Shown: positions 1-7,664, counted from the stretch's first letter. The stretch is DNA of 16,747 nucleotides from Miniphocaeibacter sp964345925 (GCA_964345925.1 CAYFSP010000038.1:1-16747); one strand, 5' to 3'. The notes: generated by a model not told the origin, from the sequence alone. Translations and numbers: made by a program.

Positions 1-1049
1 TCACTATATCTTCTTCCTTGCATTATACGACCTGTGAATTCATCAACTATTAGAATTTCACCATCGTTAATAACATAGTCTATATCATTATGCATTGTGT
101 TGTGTGCTTTTAATGCTTGGTTAATATGGTGAGCAATCTCCATATTGTTCATATCCGATAGGTTTTCAAGTCCAAAGTACTTTTCAGCTGCTATTGTACC
201 CTTTTCTGTTAAAGATGCTGTCTTCTTCTTCTCATCAACTATAAAGTCAACAGTTTCCTCTTTAATCTCCCTGTCAAAAATATCTGGTTTCTCTTCATTA
301 GGATCAATTTTTCTACCTTTTAAAGTTCTTACAAATCTGTCAGCTCTAACATACATATCCGTAGATTCGTCGCCTTTACCAGAAATTATAAGGGGAGTTC
401 TTGCCTCATCTATTAAAATGGAGTCAACCTCATCGACAACGGCATAGTTTAACCCTCTTTGTACTTGTTCTTCTTTATAAATAACCATGTTATCCCTTAA
501 GTAGTCAAAACCAAATTGGTTATTTGTACCATAGGTAATATCACATGCGTAATTTTCTTTTCTTTCATTATTATCTAGACCATAAGTAATACAGCCTACA
601 GTAAGACCTAAGAATTGATGAACTTTTCCCATCCACTCCATATCACGTTTTGCAAGATAGTCATTTACTGTAACAATATGAACACCTTCACCAGTTAAGG
701 CATTTAAATAAGCAGGCAAAGTTGCAACCAATGTTTTACCTTCCCCTGTTTTCATTTCAGATATTCTACCTTGATGTAGGATAATACCACCCATTAACTG
801 AACATCATACTGTTTCATTCCTAAAACTCTCCATGAAGCCTCTTTTACAACTGCAAATGCTTCTGGAAGTAAGTTATCTAATGTTTCACCATTTTTAATT
901 CTTTCTTTGAATTCATTTGTTTTCCCTTGTAGTTCTTCATCAGATAGACTTTCCATTTCATCATTATAGGAATTTATCTGTTCTACAATTGGTTCTATTT
1001 TTTTTATCTCTTTATTGGCACCGCCAAATAATTTATCAAAAAATCCCAT
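1..1049 (-). CDS. secA: SecA preprotein translocase ATPase, N-terminal part (cut by window edge)
   Basis: This is the ATPase motor that drives secreted proteins through the SecYEG channel at the membrane. About 349 residues are visible, from the start codon to the window edge; the full protein is usually 800-900 residues. The N-terminus MGFFDKLFGGANKEIKK and the early segment RVLGMKQYDVQLMGG are typical of SecA. Walker A reads MKTGEGKTL (about 735-765), the DEVDSILIDEARTPLI block carries the Walker B/DEAD-type motif (about 380-435), and the segment ending in DEFTGRIMQGRRYS lies at the window edge. The start is supported by TGAGGTG a few bases upstream of ATG. The gene has its own promoter and is read away from the lysC unit. 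No frameshift was seen in the visible part. Identification is very secure. Confidence 0.97.
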   Translation of the reverse strand, partial: MGFFDKLFGGANKEIKKIEPIVEQINSYNDEMESLSDEELQGKTNEFKERIKNGETLDNLLPEAFAVVKEASWRVLGMKQYDVQLMGGIILHQGRISEMKTGEGKTLVATLPAYLNALTGEGVHIVTVNDYLAKRDMEWMGKVHQFLGLTVGCITYGLDNNERKENYACDITYGTNNQFGFDYLRDNMVIYKEEQVQRGLNYAVVDEVDSILIDEARTPLIISGKGDESTDMYVRADRFVRTLKGRKIDPNEEKPDIFDREIKEETVDFIVDEKKKTASLTEKGTIAAEKYFGLENLSDMNNMEIAHHINQALKAHNTMHNDIDYVINDGEILIVDEFTGRIMQGRRYS

Positions 1050-1076
1050 TATTCACCTCATACTTTTTCATGGTTT

Positions 1077-1105
1077 ATTTTATCATTTATTGGCTATATA
1101 TACAA
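1077..1105 (-). promoter_or_regulatory. secA promoter
   Basis: On the minus strand a -35 TTGTAT (1100-1105) and a -10 TAAAAT (1077-1082) are separated by 17 bases. TGA directly before the -10 makes it an extended -10 element. Transcription would start about 20 bases upstream of the secA start codon. The -35 matches only half of the consensus. The remaining AT-rich sequence up to about 1280 shows no gene that I can support. Confidence 0.5.
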
Positions 1106-1279
1106 ATTATTGTAGTTATTAAATTATCTAATAGATATAATTATAATATATGTTTTAAAATTATACTTATTTATAATTTACTTTTATATTTTAATGAGAT
1201 TGTAATGTAAAATATTTACTATATTATATTTTGATTTCTTGTTTAAAAATTAGAATACAATTAAATAGTTTATTACTAT

Positions 1280-1323
1280 AAAAACAAAAGATAAAAGACT
1301 AATTAAATAGTCCTTTATCTTTT
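1280..1323 (-). terminator. Rho-independent terminator of the lysC unit
   Basis: Arms of 16 bases at 1286-1301 and 1308-1323 pair fully on the minus-strand RNA, with one G-U pair and a 6-base loop. GTTTTTATAG follows. The stop codon of the small membrane protein (1315-1317) lies inside the stem. The arms are A/T rich at both ends, so it may also work on the other strand. Confidence 0.8.
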
Positions 1324-1470
1324 ATTTTTGTAATCTAAATACAATCTGTAAATTATAGCTGCTGCTACAACAATTATCGCTATTTTAAATGCAAAACCAA
1401 TAACCGATGCCAACAAAGATATTGTTATTATTGCTGCAGCCAATATTAATAACATTGCTAATAATGTCAT
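1315..1470 (-). CDS. Small hydrophobic membrane protein (51 aa) coupled to lysC
   Basis: I do not recognise this protein. It starts MTLLAMLLILAAAIITISLL and has two hydrophobic stretches: residues 1-24, then about 25-42 after a short polar break near FK. It ends in a basic, soluble tail YRLYLDYKNKR, so one or two membrane spans with a positively charged end are likely. Its ATG lies 2 bases after the aspartate kinase stop. The AAGGAG ribosome binding site is made from the last codons and stop region of lysC, so translation is probably coupled. A strong terminator overlaps its stop codon, which marks it as the last gene of a two-gene unit. The clean operon placement, good ribosome binding site and hydrophobic pattern argue for a real gene. 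Nothing in it suggests a role in lysine or threonine synthesis. Confidence 0.7.
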   Translation of the reverse strand: MTLLAMLLILAAAIITISLLASVIGFAFKIAIIVVAAAIIYRLYLDYKNKR

Positions 1471-1472
1471 CC

Positions 1473-2804
1473 TTACTCCTTATCACCATTCATAAAAACA
1501 TCATAAACGGCTCTTATAGCTTTCTCATAATCGTCGTCAGAGATTCCAACAATTATATTTACTTCACTAGATCCCTGTATTATTAATTTAACATTTATTT
1601 CAGATTTTGCAAGCCCTGTAAATAAAGTTGCAGAAGTACCTGAAGTATTTTTCATGCCATGACCTACAACTGTAATTAAGGATATATTCTTAGTATATCC
1701 TATAGAATCTGGCTTACATATAACCTTTATATCCTGAATAATATCATTAACTAAAGGCTCATCAACATCATCATCTATTATTAAGGATATAGAGTCTATT
1801 GAAGAAGGCATATGTTCTAAGTAAATATTGTATGACTCTAAAATGGACATAAGCTTTCTATGAAAACTCTTATCCTGATTTAATTTAACTTTCTCAATAT
1901 ATATTACAGTAAAGCTTTTTCTACCTGCAATACCAGTAATCCATGTTGTGTCGTCTCCTAAACTATCCTCATCAACAATTATAGTTCCTGGATCATCTGG
2001 AGCATTTGTATTCTTTATATTAATAGGTATTCCCTTTGAAACTACAGGGAATATTGCTTCATCATGTAGTATTGATGCTCCCATATATGACAACTCCCTT
2101 AATTCTTGATACGATATTTTAGTAATTCCCTTTGGCTTGTCTACAATTCTTGGATCGGCAATTAAAAAGCCAGATACATCTGTCCAGTTTTCATAAAGTG
2201 ATGCATCTACAATTCTTGATATTATAGATCCTGACAGATCTGAACCACCTCTACTGAAAGTTTTAACCTTTCCATTAGGTGAAGAACCGTAAAACCCTGG
2301 TATAACAGCTCTTTCTATTCCTGCTAACCTTTTAGCACCTATTGTATATGTAAGGTCTGAGTCTAAATTTCCCTTAGCATCAAAAAATATAATCTCCTTT
2401 GGATCGACAAATTCATATCCTAAATATTTAGAAAGTAAAATACCATTTAAGTATTCTCCACGACTTGCTATATATTCTTTAGAAGCACCTTCTCCAAGCT
2501 CCTTTAATATTTCATCAAAATATGGATCTAGGTCGATTTCTAAGCCTATTCCCTCTGCAATTCCATTGTATACAGTCTTTATATTAGTAAGAACCTTTGA
2601 ATAATCCTGTTCTAAATTGAATAAGTCCTCTAAAATATATAATAAATCCGTAACCTTAGTATCATCTGGATATGATTTACCTGGTGCAGATGGTACTACA
2701 TATCTTCTTCTACTATCAGACATTACTATATTCTTTACTTTTTTAAACTGTTCACTATTGGCTAAACTACTTCCGCCAAATTTAACTACTATTGGTTTTT
2801 CCAT
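1473..2804 (-). CDS. lysC: Aspartate kinase
   Basis: It phosphorylates aspartate to 4-phospho-aspartate, the first step toward lysine, diaminopimelate, threonine and methionine. The protein has 443 residues. The amino acid kinase domain begins with KFGGSS (residues 8-13), continues through FFDAKGNL and the TFSRGGSDLSGS nucleotide/substrate region (about 183-194), and is followed from about residue 305 by two ACT-type regulatory modules ending near the C-terminus. This single-chain layout matches feedback-regulated monofunctional aspartokinases. No homoserine dehydrogenase is fused to it. The start is preceded by AAGGA about 11 bases upstream. An extended -10 promoter sits about 36 bases upstream, so the leader is short and there is no room for a lysine riboswitch. 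It is followed by the coupled 51-residue membrane protein. Confidence 0.93.
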   Translation of the reverse strand: MEKPIVVKFGGSSLANSEQFKKVKNIVMSDSRRRYVVPSAPGKSYPDDTKVTDLLYILEDLFNLEQDYSKVLTNIKTVYNGIAEGIGLEIDLDPYFDEILKELGEGASKEYIASRGEYLNGILLSKYLGYEFVDPKEIIFFDAKGNLDSDLTYTIGAKRLAGIERAVIPGFYGSSPNGKVKTFSRGGSDLSGSIISRIVDASLYENWTDVSGFLIADPRIVDKPKGITKISYQELRELSYMGASILHDEAIFPVVSKGIPINIKNTNAPDDPGTIIVDEDSLGDDTTWITGIAGRKSFTVIYIEKVKLNQDKSFHRKLMSILESYNIYLEHMPSSIDSISLIIDDDVDEPLVNDIIQDIKVICKPDSIGYTKNISLITVVGHGMKNTSGTSATLFTGLAKSEINVKLIIQGSSEVNIIVGISDDDYEKAIRAVYDVFMNGDKE

Positions 2805-2839
2805 ATTTTCTCATATCCTTCCATTTTTTCATTTACCGT

Positions 2840-2863
2840 ATTATATCATATTGTTATAAACAA
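2840..2863 (-). promoter_or_regulatory. lysC promoter with adjacent inverted repeat
   Basis: On the minus strand TGA-TATAAT forms an extended -10 element (2840-2848). No good -35 was found. Immediately upstream, at 2851-2863, TTGTTATAAACAA has 5-base inverted arms and covers the spacer region, so it could be an operator. The predicted leader before the lysC ATG is only about 28 bases. Confidence 0.5.
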
Positions 2864-2941
2864 TAAAATCTTTTAAGATATTTAATAGGACAAATAAAAA
2901 AATAATCACTTTCATATTCAATAATTGGTTATTATTTTATC

Positions 2942-3073
2942 ATGAATCCATTAAATATAAAGCTTTCATATTATATAAATATAGTATTGCTAGGTATAGT
3001 CTTTACCTATTATATCCTAAGGTATATACCTATCATTTATATGCTTATTATTTTCCTAATAAATAGATTCTAA
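2942..3073 (+). other. Doubtful small hydrophobic ORF (43 codons)
   Basis: This is an open frame starting MNPLNIKLSYYINIVLLGIV, which would make one or two membrane-spanning stretches. No ribosome binding site precedes the ATG and no clear promoter was seen. In A/T-rich DNA such a run of Ile/Leu/Tyr codons can occur by chance. It is recorded because it fills part of the otherwise empty 2864-3200 stretch. It contains two inverted repeats: TAGGTA/TACCTA at 2991-3009 and the perfect palindrome AGGTATATACCT at 3020-3031. Confidence 0.2.
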
Positions 3074-3200
3074 TATTAAATACGGCATTTGAAATGAAAA
3101 AATAATATCTGATGATTTGATAGAATAGATAAGTATAATACTTTTGAGGATAAAATATATTCTCAAGTATCAATATATTTTAAAAATAGAATTTAAAATG

Positions 3201-3240
3201 AAAAAATCAGTAATTGAGAAATGTTTCCCAATTACTGATT
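3201..3240 (-). terminator. Rho-independent terminator of the lipoprotein gene
   Basis: Perfect 12-base arms at 3205-3216 and 3229-3240 enclose a 12-base loop. A run of six T follows on the minus strand. It lies 33 bases past the stop of the lipoprotein gene and closes it as a single-gene unit. Confidence 0.85.
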
Positions 3241-3272
3241 AAAATAACCATCATAAAAATTTTTAACATACA

Positions 3273-3752
3273 TTATTTTAATTTATCAATGTTTTTTAAT
3301 TCAAATACCAAATTATCATCTATATACAAATCTAATGTCTTTTTTGTAGCATATGGTGACATTATATTTAAATCTTCCACTATATATATTCCTTCTTCTC
3401 CAAAATCAATTTCATCTTCTTCATGTCCGTGAGAGCCTCTATTACCTTCTAGTTTTATTTTATTACAAGAAATAGCCCCTTTATTAATTAAATAAAATTT
3501 ACCATAATTAATATCTGTATCAACATTGTATTCATAATCTGGCATATGATAATATTCGATATAAATTGCCTTAAACTCATCATTTTCTTCCATGTAAGTA
3601 GATATTAAACTTTTGCTTTTTGATATACTATTGCTACTTTTTGTAGATTCTTTATTATTAATACCTCGATTTACTGAACATCCTGTTAGTAAAGTACTAT
3701 TGGTTAGTAATATGAAACATATTAAAAGTAGTCCTGCAAACTTTCTTTTCAT
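3273..3752 (-). CDS. Putative lipoprotein, unknown function
   Basis: I do not recognise the family. The 159-residue product has a basic N-terminus (MKRK), a hydrophobic signal sequence and the lipobox LTGC with Cys25. It should therefore be exported, lipid-modified and held on the outer face of the membrane. Residues 30-50 are a Ser/Lys-rich linker. The remaining 100 or so residues are polar and tyrosine/acid rich and end in LDLYIDDNLVFELKNIDKLK, suggesting a small beta-rich extracellular domain. A HGHEEDE stretch (about 110-116) could bind metal, but that is speculation. The start has a strong GGGAGAAG ribosome binding site. Its own terminator and wide gaps on both sides make it an orphan gene. 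Confidence 0.8.
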   Translation of the reverse strand: MKRKFAGLLLICFILLTNSTLLTGCSVNRGINNKESTKSSNSISKSKSLISTYMEENDEFKAIYIEYYHMPDYEYNVDTDINYGKFYLINKGAISCNKIKLEGNRGSHGHEEDEIDFGEEGIYIVEDLNIMSPYATKKTLDLYIDDNLVFELKNIDKLK

Positions 3753-3846
3753 GATTCTTCTCCCTTATATCATTATTTAGCTATAGGTTTATGTTCTGTT
3801 CTATTAACTTTAATCTGTCATTCTCAACCTTCTAATTTCATATACC

Positions 3847-3869
3847 ATATTATGTTAATTACATAATAT
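3847..3869. repeat. Operator-like inverted repeat
   Basis: Arms of 9 bases, ATATTATGT (3847-3855) and ACATAATAT (3861-3869), are perfect around a 5-base centre TAATT. There is no T-tract, so it does not look like a terminator. It lies about 100 bases upstream of the lipoprotein start, where a regulator could bind. The rest of 3753-4055 holds only the terminator at 4011-4041 and no gene that I can support. Confidence 0.35.
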
Positions 3870-4010
3870 AAGACAATGAAATTTATATCTGGTCTTAGGA
3901 TAATATTTTGTTAAAATCATATATAATATATGTATTTATTTTAACATTACCTCAAAAACTACTTTATTTATATCTTTCTTATAGTCAATTTTTTGCTGTT
4001 TATTTCCAAT

Positions 4011-4041
4011 AAAAAAGACTATAGAATTTTTCCATAGTCTT
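4011..4041 (-). terminator. Rho-independent terminator of the dehydrogenase gene
   Basis: Arms of 10 bases at 4015-4024 and 4032-4041 pair with one G-U pair on the minus-strand RNA. A run of T follows. It begins 15 bases after the stop codon of the dehydrogenase. Confidence 0.8.
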
Positions 4042-4055
4042 AAAAATTTAAAATA

Positions 4056-4961
4056 TTATAAATTATCTACAACAAAGCGTACTGTTTCTTTAGCTATTCT
4101 TAAACTCGCCTCTGCTGTTAATGAACCAAGATGAGGTGTTAATGCAATATTAGGATTATTTAAGATTCTTTCGTTTGTAACAGGTTCTTCGTCGAATACA
4201 TCTAATGCCGCTGCCTTGATTTTACCACTTTCAATAGCATCTAAAAGCGCTTCGTCATCAACTACTCCACTATTGGAATAATTTATAAAGAAAACTCCAT
4301 CTTTCATTAATTTAAAAGTACTCTCATCCACTGTGTGGTAATTCTCTTTTGAACTAGGTATATGAACGGATATATAATCAGATTCTGTTAAAAGTCTGTC
4401 CATGGTTACTGGAGTGTATCCATAAAGTTCTGTTGTGCTATATCTATCATAATAAATAACATTCATACTCAATGATTTAGCCTTTTCTGCTACTGCTCTT
4501 GCAACTCTACCAAATCCAATAAGTCCTAAAGTCTTTCTAGAAATCTCTGTACCAAAATACTTCTCTCTATCCCATTTACCTTTTCTCATTTCCTCATTTG
4601 CAATATGAGTATGTCTTGAGATTGCTATCATTTGACTTATAACAACTTCTGCTACTGCATTTGTTATTCCAGAAGGTGTATTGTAAACTCTTAGGCCCTT
4701 TATTTTTGCATAATGCATATCAATATTGCTAAGTATACCACCTGCTCTAACGATAAACTTTAACTTTTTAGTCTTTAAAGCTTCATCTATAACTTCTTTT
4801 GTAAATTGTAGATCATAGCCAATAACAGCACAGTCAACTTCCTTAACAAGTTCCATCAATTCTTCTTGACTTACTTTTTTATCTATTATCTTATGACCTT
4901 TTGCTGCAATTTGACTTACATATTCCTGTTCCAAACCATTTGTTATTAAAACCGTTGCCAT
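4056..4961 (-). CDS. D-isomer 2-hydroxyacid dehydrogenase (SerA-like), catalytic Arg missing
   Basis: The fold is that of NAD-dependent D-2-hydroxyacid dehydrogenases such as 3-phosphoglycerate dehydrogenase, and the protein has 301 residues with no C-terminal ACT domain. The nucleotide-binding loop is GFGRVA (149-154; the third Gly is Ala) and the acidic residue of the second strand is D172. Of the catalytic triad, E259 (FDEEP) and H277 (TPHLGS) are present. The Arg normally found in the INxxRG segment is Asn230 in FINYSNSGVVDD, and the usual RAGVGxDNxD loop is RAGGILSNID (72-81). A standard SerA activity is therefore doubtful. The protein may have changed substrate or become regulatory. No serC or other serine gene is next to it. 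The start has a consensus AGGAGG site, and the gene is a single-gene unit with its own terminator. Confidence 0.88.
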   Translation of the reverse strand: MATVLITNGLEQEYVSQIAAKGHKIIDKKVSQEELMELVKEVDCAVIGYDLQFTKEVIDEALKTKKLKFIVRAGGILSNIDMHYAKIKGLRVYNTPSGITNAVAEVVISQMIAISRHTHIANEEMRKGKWDREKYFGTEISRKTLGLIGFGRVARAVAEKAKSLSMNVIYYDRYSTTELYGYTPVTMDRLLTESDYISVHIPSSKENYHTVDESTFKLMKDGVFFINYSNSGVVDDEALLDAIESGKIKAAALDVFDEEPVTNERILNNPNIALTPHLGSLTAEASLRIAKETVRFVVDNL

Positions 4962-5243
4962 TAATAGTCCTCCTAAAAATAAATAATATAATAATTCCTA
5001 CACTTATATTATAATCTAAATCAAGTAAAAAAAACATTTTCATAAAACATTATAAATTCCTTAAAATACAACCATATTATTATATTTTAAAAACGCATAT
5101 TTTACATGAAAAATATAATTAAATCCCATATAAACATGTATTATTGAGTATAATTAATAAGCATTTATATTCTATTCTAATCATTATTAGTTTAAATATT
5201 TAATATTTATTTTAAATAAATAACTATATAACGATTTCAAATC

Positions 5244-5272
5244 AAAAAAACACAGGATTTTATATCCTGTGT
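5244..5272 (-). terminator. Rho-independent terminator after lepB
   Basis: Perfect 9-base arms ACACAGGAT/ATCCTGTGT (5250-5258 and 5264-5272) enclose a 5-base loop. Seven T follow on the minus strand. Since no terminator is visible between the ABC permease and lepB, it may close the whole unit that starts at the response regulator. The rest of 4962-5243 is A/T-rich with no supportable gene. Confidence 0.9.
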
Positions 5273-5278
5273 CATTTA

Positions 5279-5851
5279 TTAAAATAATTTTATTTTATTA
5301 AATGGATAAAATCTAAAAAATGCCTTACCTACTATTGCATCCTTTTTAATAGGTCCAAACTCTCTACTGTCACCACTATGGTTTCTATTATCTCCTAAGA
5401 CAAAGACCTCATCTTCTCCTATAACCCAACTACTACCATTTTTTATCTTTGTACTATCCTGTTCATTTATATAGTCTTCTTTTATTTCTTCACCGTTGAC
5501 ATAGACTCTACTATTTATTAATTCAACAGTATCTCCTGTTACTCCAATAACCCTTTTAATAAAATCCTTCTTTTCATCGTAAGGGCTATGAAATTCTATA
5601 ATATCTCCAAATTCCACATCTTTAAACCTGAGTCCTATTCTATTTACCATTAGCCTATCGCCTGTTTTTAATGTTGGTTCCATACTTATTCCGTCTACTA
5701 TAGTCGTACTAATTACAAATTTCATCAATAGGAAGGATAGTAATATAGTTATACCTATGGTGATTATCCATTCAAAAACCTCTGAAATCATACTTTTGTT
5801 TTTTTTCAAAATTCTACCTACTTTATTTTTATTATATATAGATTTTATCAT
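5279..5851 (-). CDS. lepB: Type I signal peptidase
   Basis: This membrane serine protease removes signal peptides from exported proteins on the outer face. The protein has 190 residues, a usual size for Gram-positive enzymes. A single membrane segment spans about residues 27-48. Catalytic Ser56 lies in GISMEPTL and the general-base Lys99 in DFIKRVIG. The C-terminal box reads GDNRNHSGDSREFGPI. The start is unsure: the first ATG (5851) has no ribosome binding site and overlaps a TATAATATGATAAAAT stretch that itself looks like a -10 region. A TTG at residue 15 or the ATG at residue 21 could be used and would still keep the membrane anchor. It lies 98 bases downstream of the ABC permease with no terminator between, so co-transcription is possible. 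Confidence 0.93.
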   Translation of the reverse strand: MIKSIYNKNKVGRILKKNKSMISEVFEWIITIGITILLSFLLMKFVISTTIVDGISMEPTLKTGDRLMVNRIGLRFKDVEFGDIIEFHSPYDEKKDFIKRVIGVTGDTVELINSRVYVNGEEIKEDYINEQDSTKIKNGSSWVIGEDEVFVLGDNRNHSGDSREFGPIKKDAIVGKAFFRFYPFNKIKLF

Positions 5852-5949
5852 ATTATATAATATTAGTAGTAAAATAAACTTAAAATATTTATAATTGTAA
5901 AATTCCTATGAACAAATACTAAAATCTATAACTTCCCTTATGAAAATTT

Positions 5950-6711
5950 TTACTTTCTTCTTCTATGGTAAAAGCTGAATAATAATATTATTACTGACAG
6001 TCCTCCAAAAAATATTAATGACTGAATAAATGGTACGAAATTATATGCTTCTCCCTTCCATACTTTATAAAAATCCTCTGCAATATAAGTATATGGTAAA
6101 GTATAAGAAATTTTTTGGACTACTTTAGGAAACTGTTCCACTTTTATTCCCATCATTCCACTAAATAAAATTGATCCCATCATAACAACCATAGATATTG
6201 CATATGTAGGACCAAATTTTTGAAATATATTTGCTATTCCATGACCAAATACAAAGGAAATACCACAAAGCAAGTATATACTCATCAAAAATATTAAAAG
6301 TCCAGATATTGTTGGTGTTTCCACTCCTACAATTATGAACATTGTAATAGCATATATTAAGAAGCAAATTGTAAATACAATAAGTTGAGCAATTAATTTA
6401 GATGAAACCAATGTTTTTTGTGATATTCCAAATAAATTTAATCTTAAAGTTACCTTTTGTTCTAATTCCAAGCTTAAATTTGTAGCATATCCTATTAAAA
6501 GAATGCTATTTATTGCCATTACTGTAAAGCTAATAAAGAGTATTGTTCCAAAGGTTCTATGAAAATCTTCAGGTATTGTAGAAAGGGATGCTTTATAAAT
6601 CATAATTCCCATTGCAATTGGAAAAACTAGTCCAAACATAATGCTCCAAATATTACCTGAGGCATTTTTAAGTTCATATTTTATTAATCTTTTTGATAAC
6701 AACTTATTCAT
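5950..6711 (-). CDS. ABC-2 type transporter permease
   Basis: This is the membrane half of an ABC transporter, 253 residues from the chosen start MNKLLSKRL. About six membrane segments are visible: near residues 22-42, 54-77, 106-131, 137-158, 168-190 and 229-248. The protein ends in the basic tail YHRRRK. The pattern fits ABC-2 permeases that export drugs, peptides or lipids; the cargo cannot be read from the sequence. An upstream ATG would add 9 residues, but AGAGGTGG sits correctly before the ATG at 6711. That ATG overlaps the last 8 bases of the ATPase gene, so the pair is translationally coupled and very probably one transporter. Confidence 0.88.
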   Translation of the reverse strand: MNKLLSKRLIKYELKNASGNIWSIMFGLVFPIAMGIMIYKASLSTIPEDFHRTFGTILFISFTVMAINSILLIGYATNLSLELEQKVTLRLNLFGISQKTLVSSKLIAQLIVFTICFLIYAITMFIIVGVETPTISGLLIFLMSIYLLCGISFVFGHGIANIFQKFGPTYAISMVVMMGSILFSGMMGIKVEQFPKVVQKISYTLPYTYIAEDFYKVWKGEAYNFVPFIQSLIFFGGLSVIILLFSFYHRRRK

Positions 6712-7561
6712 TGTTTCCACCTCTTTTATAAAAATCATCTATAGCATTTATAGATACTAGTTCAATATCCTTACTCGTTCTTTTAAAGTCTATATTGTTG
6801 TTCAATAATTTATCTACTATCTTTTTTTCTTCATCTTCTCCAGAACTGCTAATTGCAATTGTATTTTCTGGTGATAAAATTCTATTAAACTCCCTTGTAA
6901 TATCTTCGTTAAACTCATTATTTTCAATTAATACTAAGTTTTTACCGCAGTATTTTTTAAAGAGTATTTCAGTATAATCATAAGCCACTACATTGCCTTT
7001 ATCTAAGATTAATAATTTATCTACTAAATTTTCCAACTCCTCATAATAATGAGAAATCATACAAATAGTCGTATCTTTGTCCTCATACCACTTTTCTATT
7101 TTTTCCATTAATTTTTCTCTAGTTACAAAATCAAGTCCTGTTGTAACCTCATCAAAAAATACCAATGGAACCTCTTGATACATTACCATTATTAAAGTAA
7201 GCCTTTGTTTTTGACCACCTGAAAGATTTTGAAACCTCTTATTTAAACTGTCCTCAAATTCAAAAAATTCTATTAATTCATTTAGTTTTTTATTATTAGC
7301 AATTTTACTATTACAAATCGTCTCAATAATAGATTTTATTTTCATATTATTGCTATAATTATTAAATTGTAAATGAACTGCTATTTCATCATGACTTATG
7401 GTAGAATCTATTTTTCCATCATAATTTACAAGTCCAAGTATTGCATTTACCAATGTGGTTTTACCTGCACCATTGGAACCAATAATACCTATTCGCTCTT
7501 TTCTGTTTATCTCTATTTCATCTTTAATTGATAATACTTTTTTCTTATTATAAGTAACAGA
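6704..7561 (-). CDS. ABC transporter ATP-binding protein, 5' end lost in assembly gap
   Basis: This is the ATPase partner of the downstream ABC-2 permease. The frame stays open to the edge of the N run, giving 285 visible residues that begin SVTYNKKKVL; probably only about 10-15 residues are missing. A start at the TTG at 7453 would be wrong, because Walker A GSNGAGKTT lies just upstream of it (about 7454-7480). Also visible are the signature LSGGQKQR, Walker B VPLVFFDE, the D-loop region TGLD and the switch histidine in MISHYYEE. The C-terminal part after about residue 190 is a polar extension rich in Asn/Glu, seen in export-type ATPases with ABC-2 partners. The stop codon overlaps the permease start by 8 bases. 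Confidence 0.92.
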   Translation of the reverse strand, partial: SVTYNKKKVLSIKDEIEINRKERIGIIGSNGAGKTTLVNAILGLVNYDGKIDSTISHDEIAVHLQFNNYSNNMKIKSIIETICNSKIANNKKLNELIEFFEFEDSLNKRFQNLSGGQKQRLTLIMVMYQEVPLVFFDEVTTGLDFVTREKLMEKIEKWYEDKDTTICMISHYYEELENLVDKLLILDKGNVVAYDYTEILFKKYCGKNLVLIENNEFNEDITREFNRILSPENTIAISSSGEDEEKKIVDKLLNNNIDFKRTSKDIELVSINAIDDFYKRGGNNE

Positions 7562-7661
7562 NNNNNNNNNNNNNNNNNNNNNNNNNNNNNNNNNNNNNNN
7601 NNNNNNNNNNNNNNNNNNNNNNNNNNNNNNNNNNNNNNNNNNNNNNNNNNNNNNNNNNNNN
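7562..7661. other. Assembly gap of 100 N
   Basis: Exactly 100 undefined bases, the usual placeholder for a gap of unknown size. It removes the start of the ABC ATPase gene and any sequence between that gene and the CPBP protease. The protease stop codon ends 3 bases beyond the gap, so that gene is complete. The true distance, and even the adjacency, of the two flanks depends on the scaffolding. Confidence 0.97.
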
Positions 7662-7664
7662 TTT

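Noticed and set aside
145..447. Plus-strand 100-codon frame inside secA
   Set aside because: It is antisense to a strongly conserved SecA reading frame, has no ribosome binding site and shows no recognisable domain.
917..1210. Plus-strand 97-codon hydrophobic frame over the secA start
   Set aside because: It overlaps the SecA N-terminus and its promoter in antisense and is made of A/T-rich chance codons.
2805..2860. Lysine riboswitch before lysC
   Set aside because: The promoter lies so close that the leader is only about 28 bases, far shorter than the roughly 170-base riboswitch, and no conserved core is visible.
2884..2945. Possible plus-strand terminator (AATAATC/GGTTATT)
   Set aside because: The stem is short and A/T-only apart from one pair, the loop is long, and no plus-strand gene precedes it.
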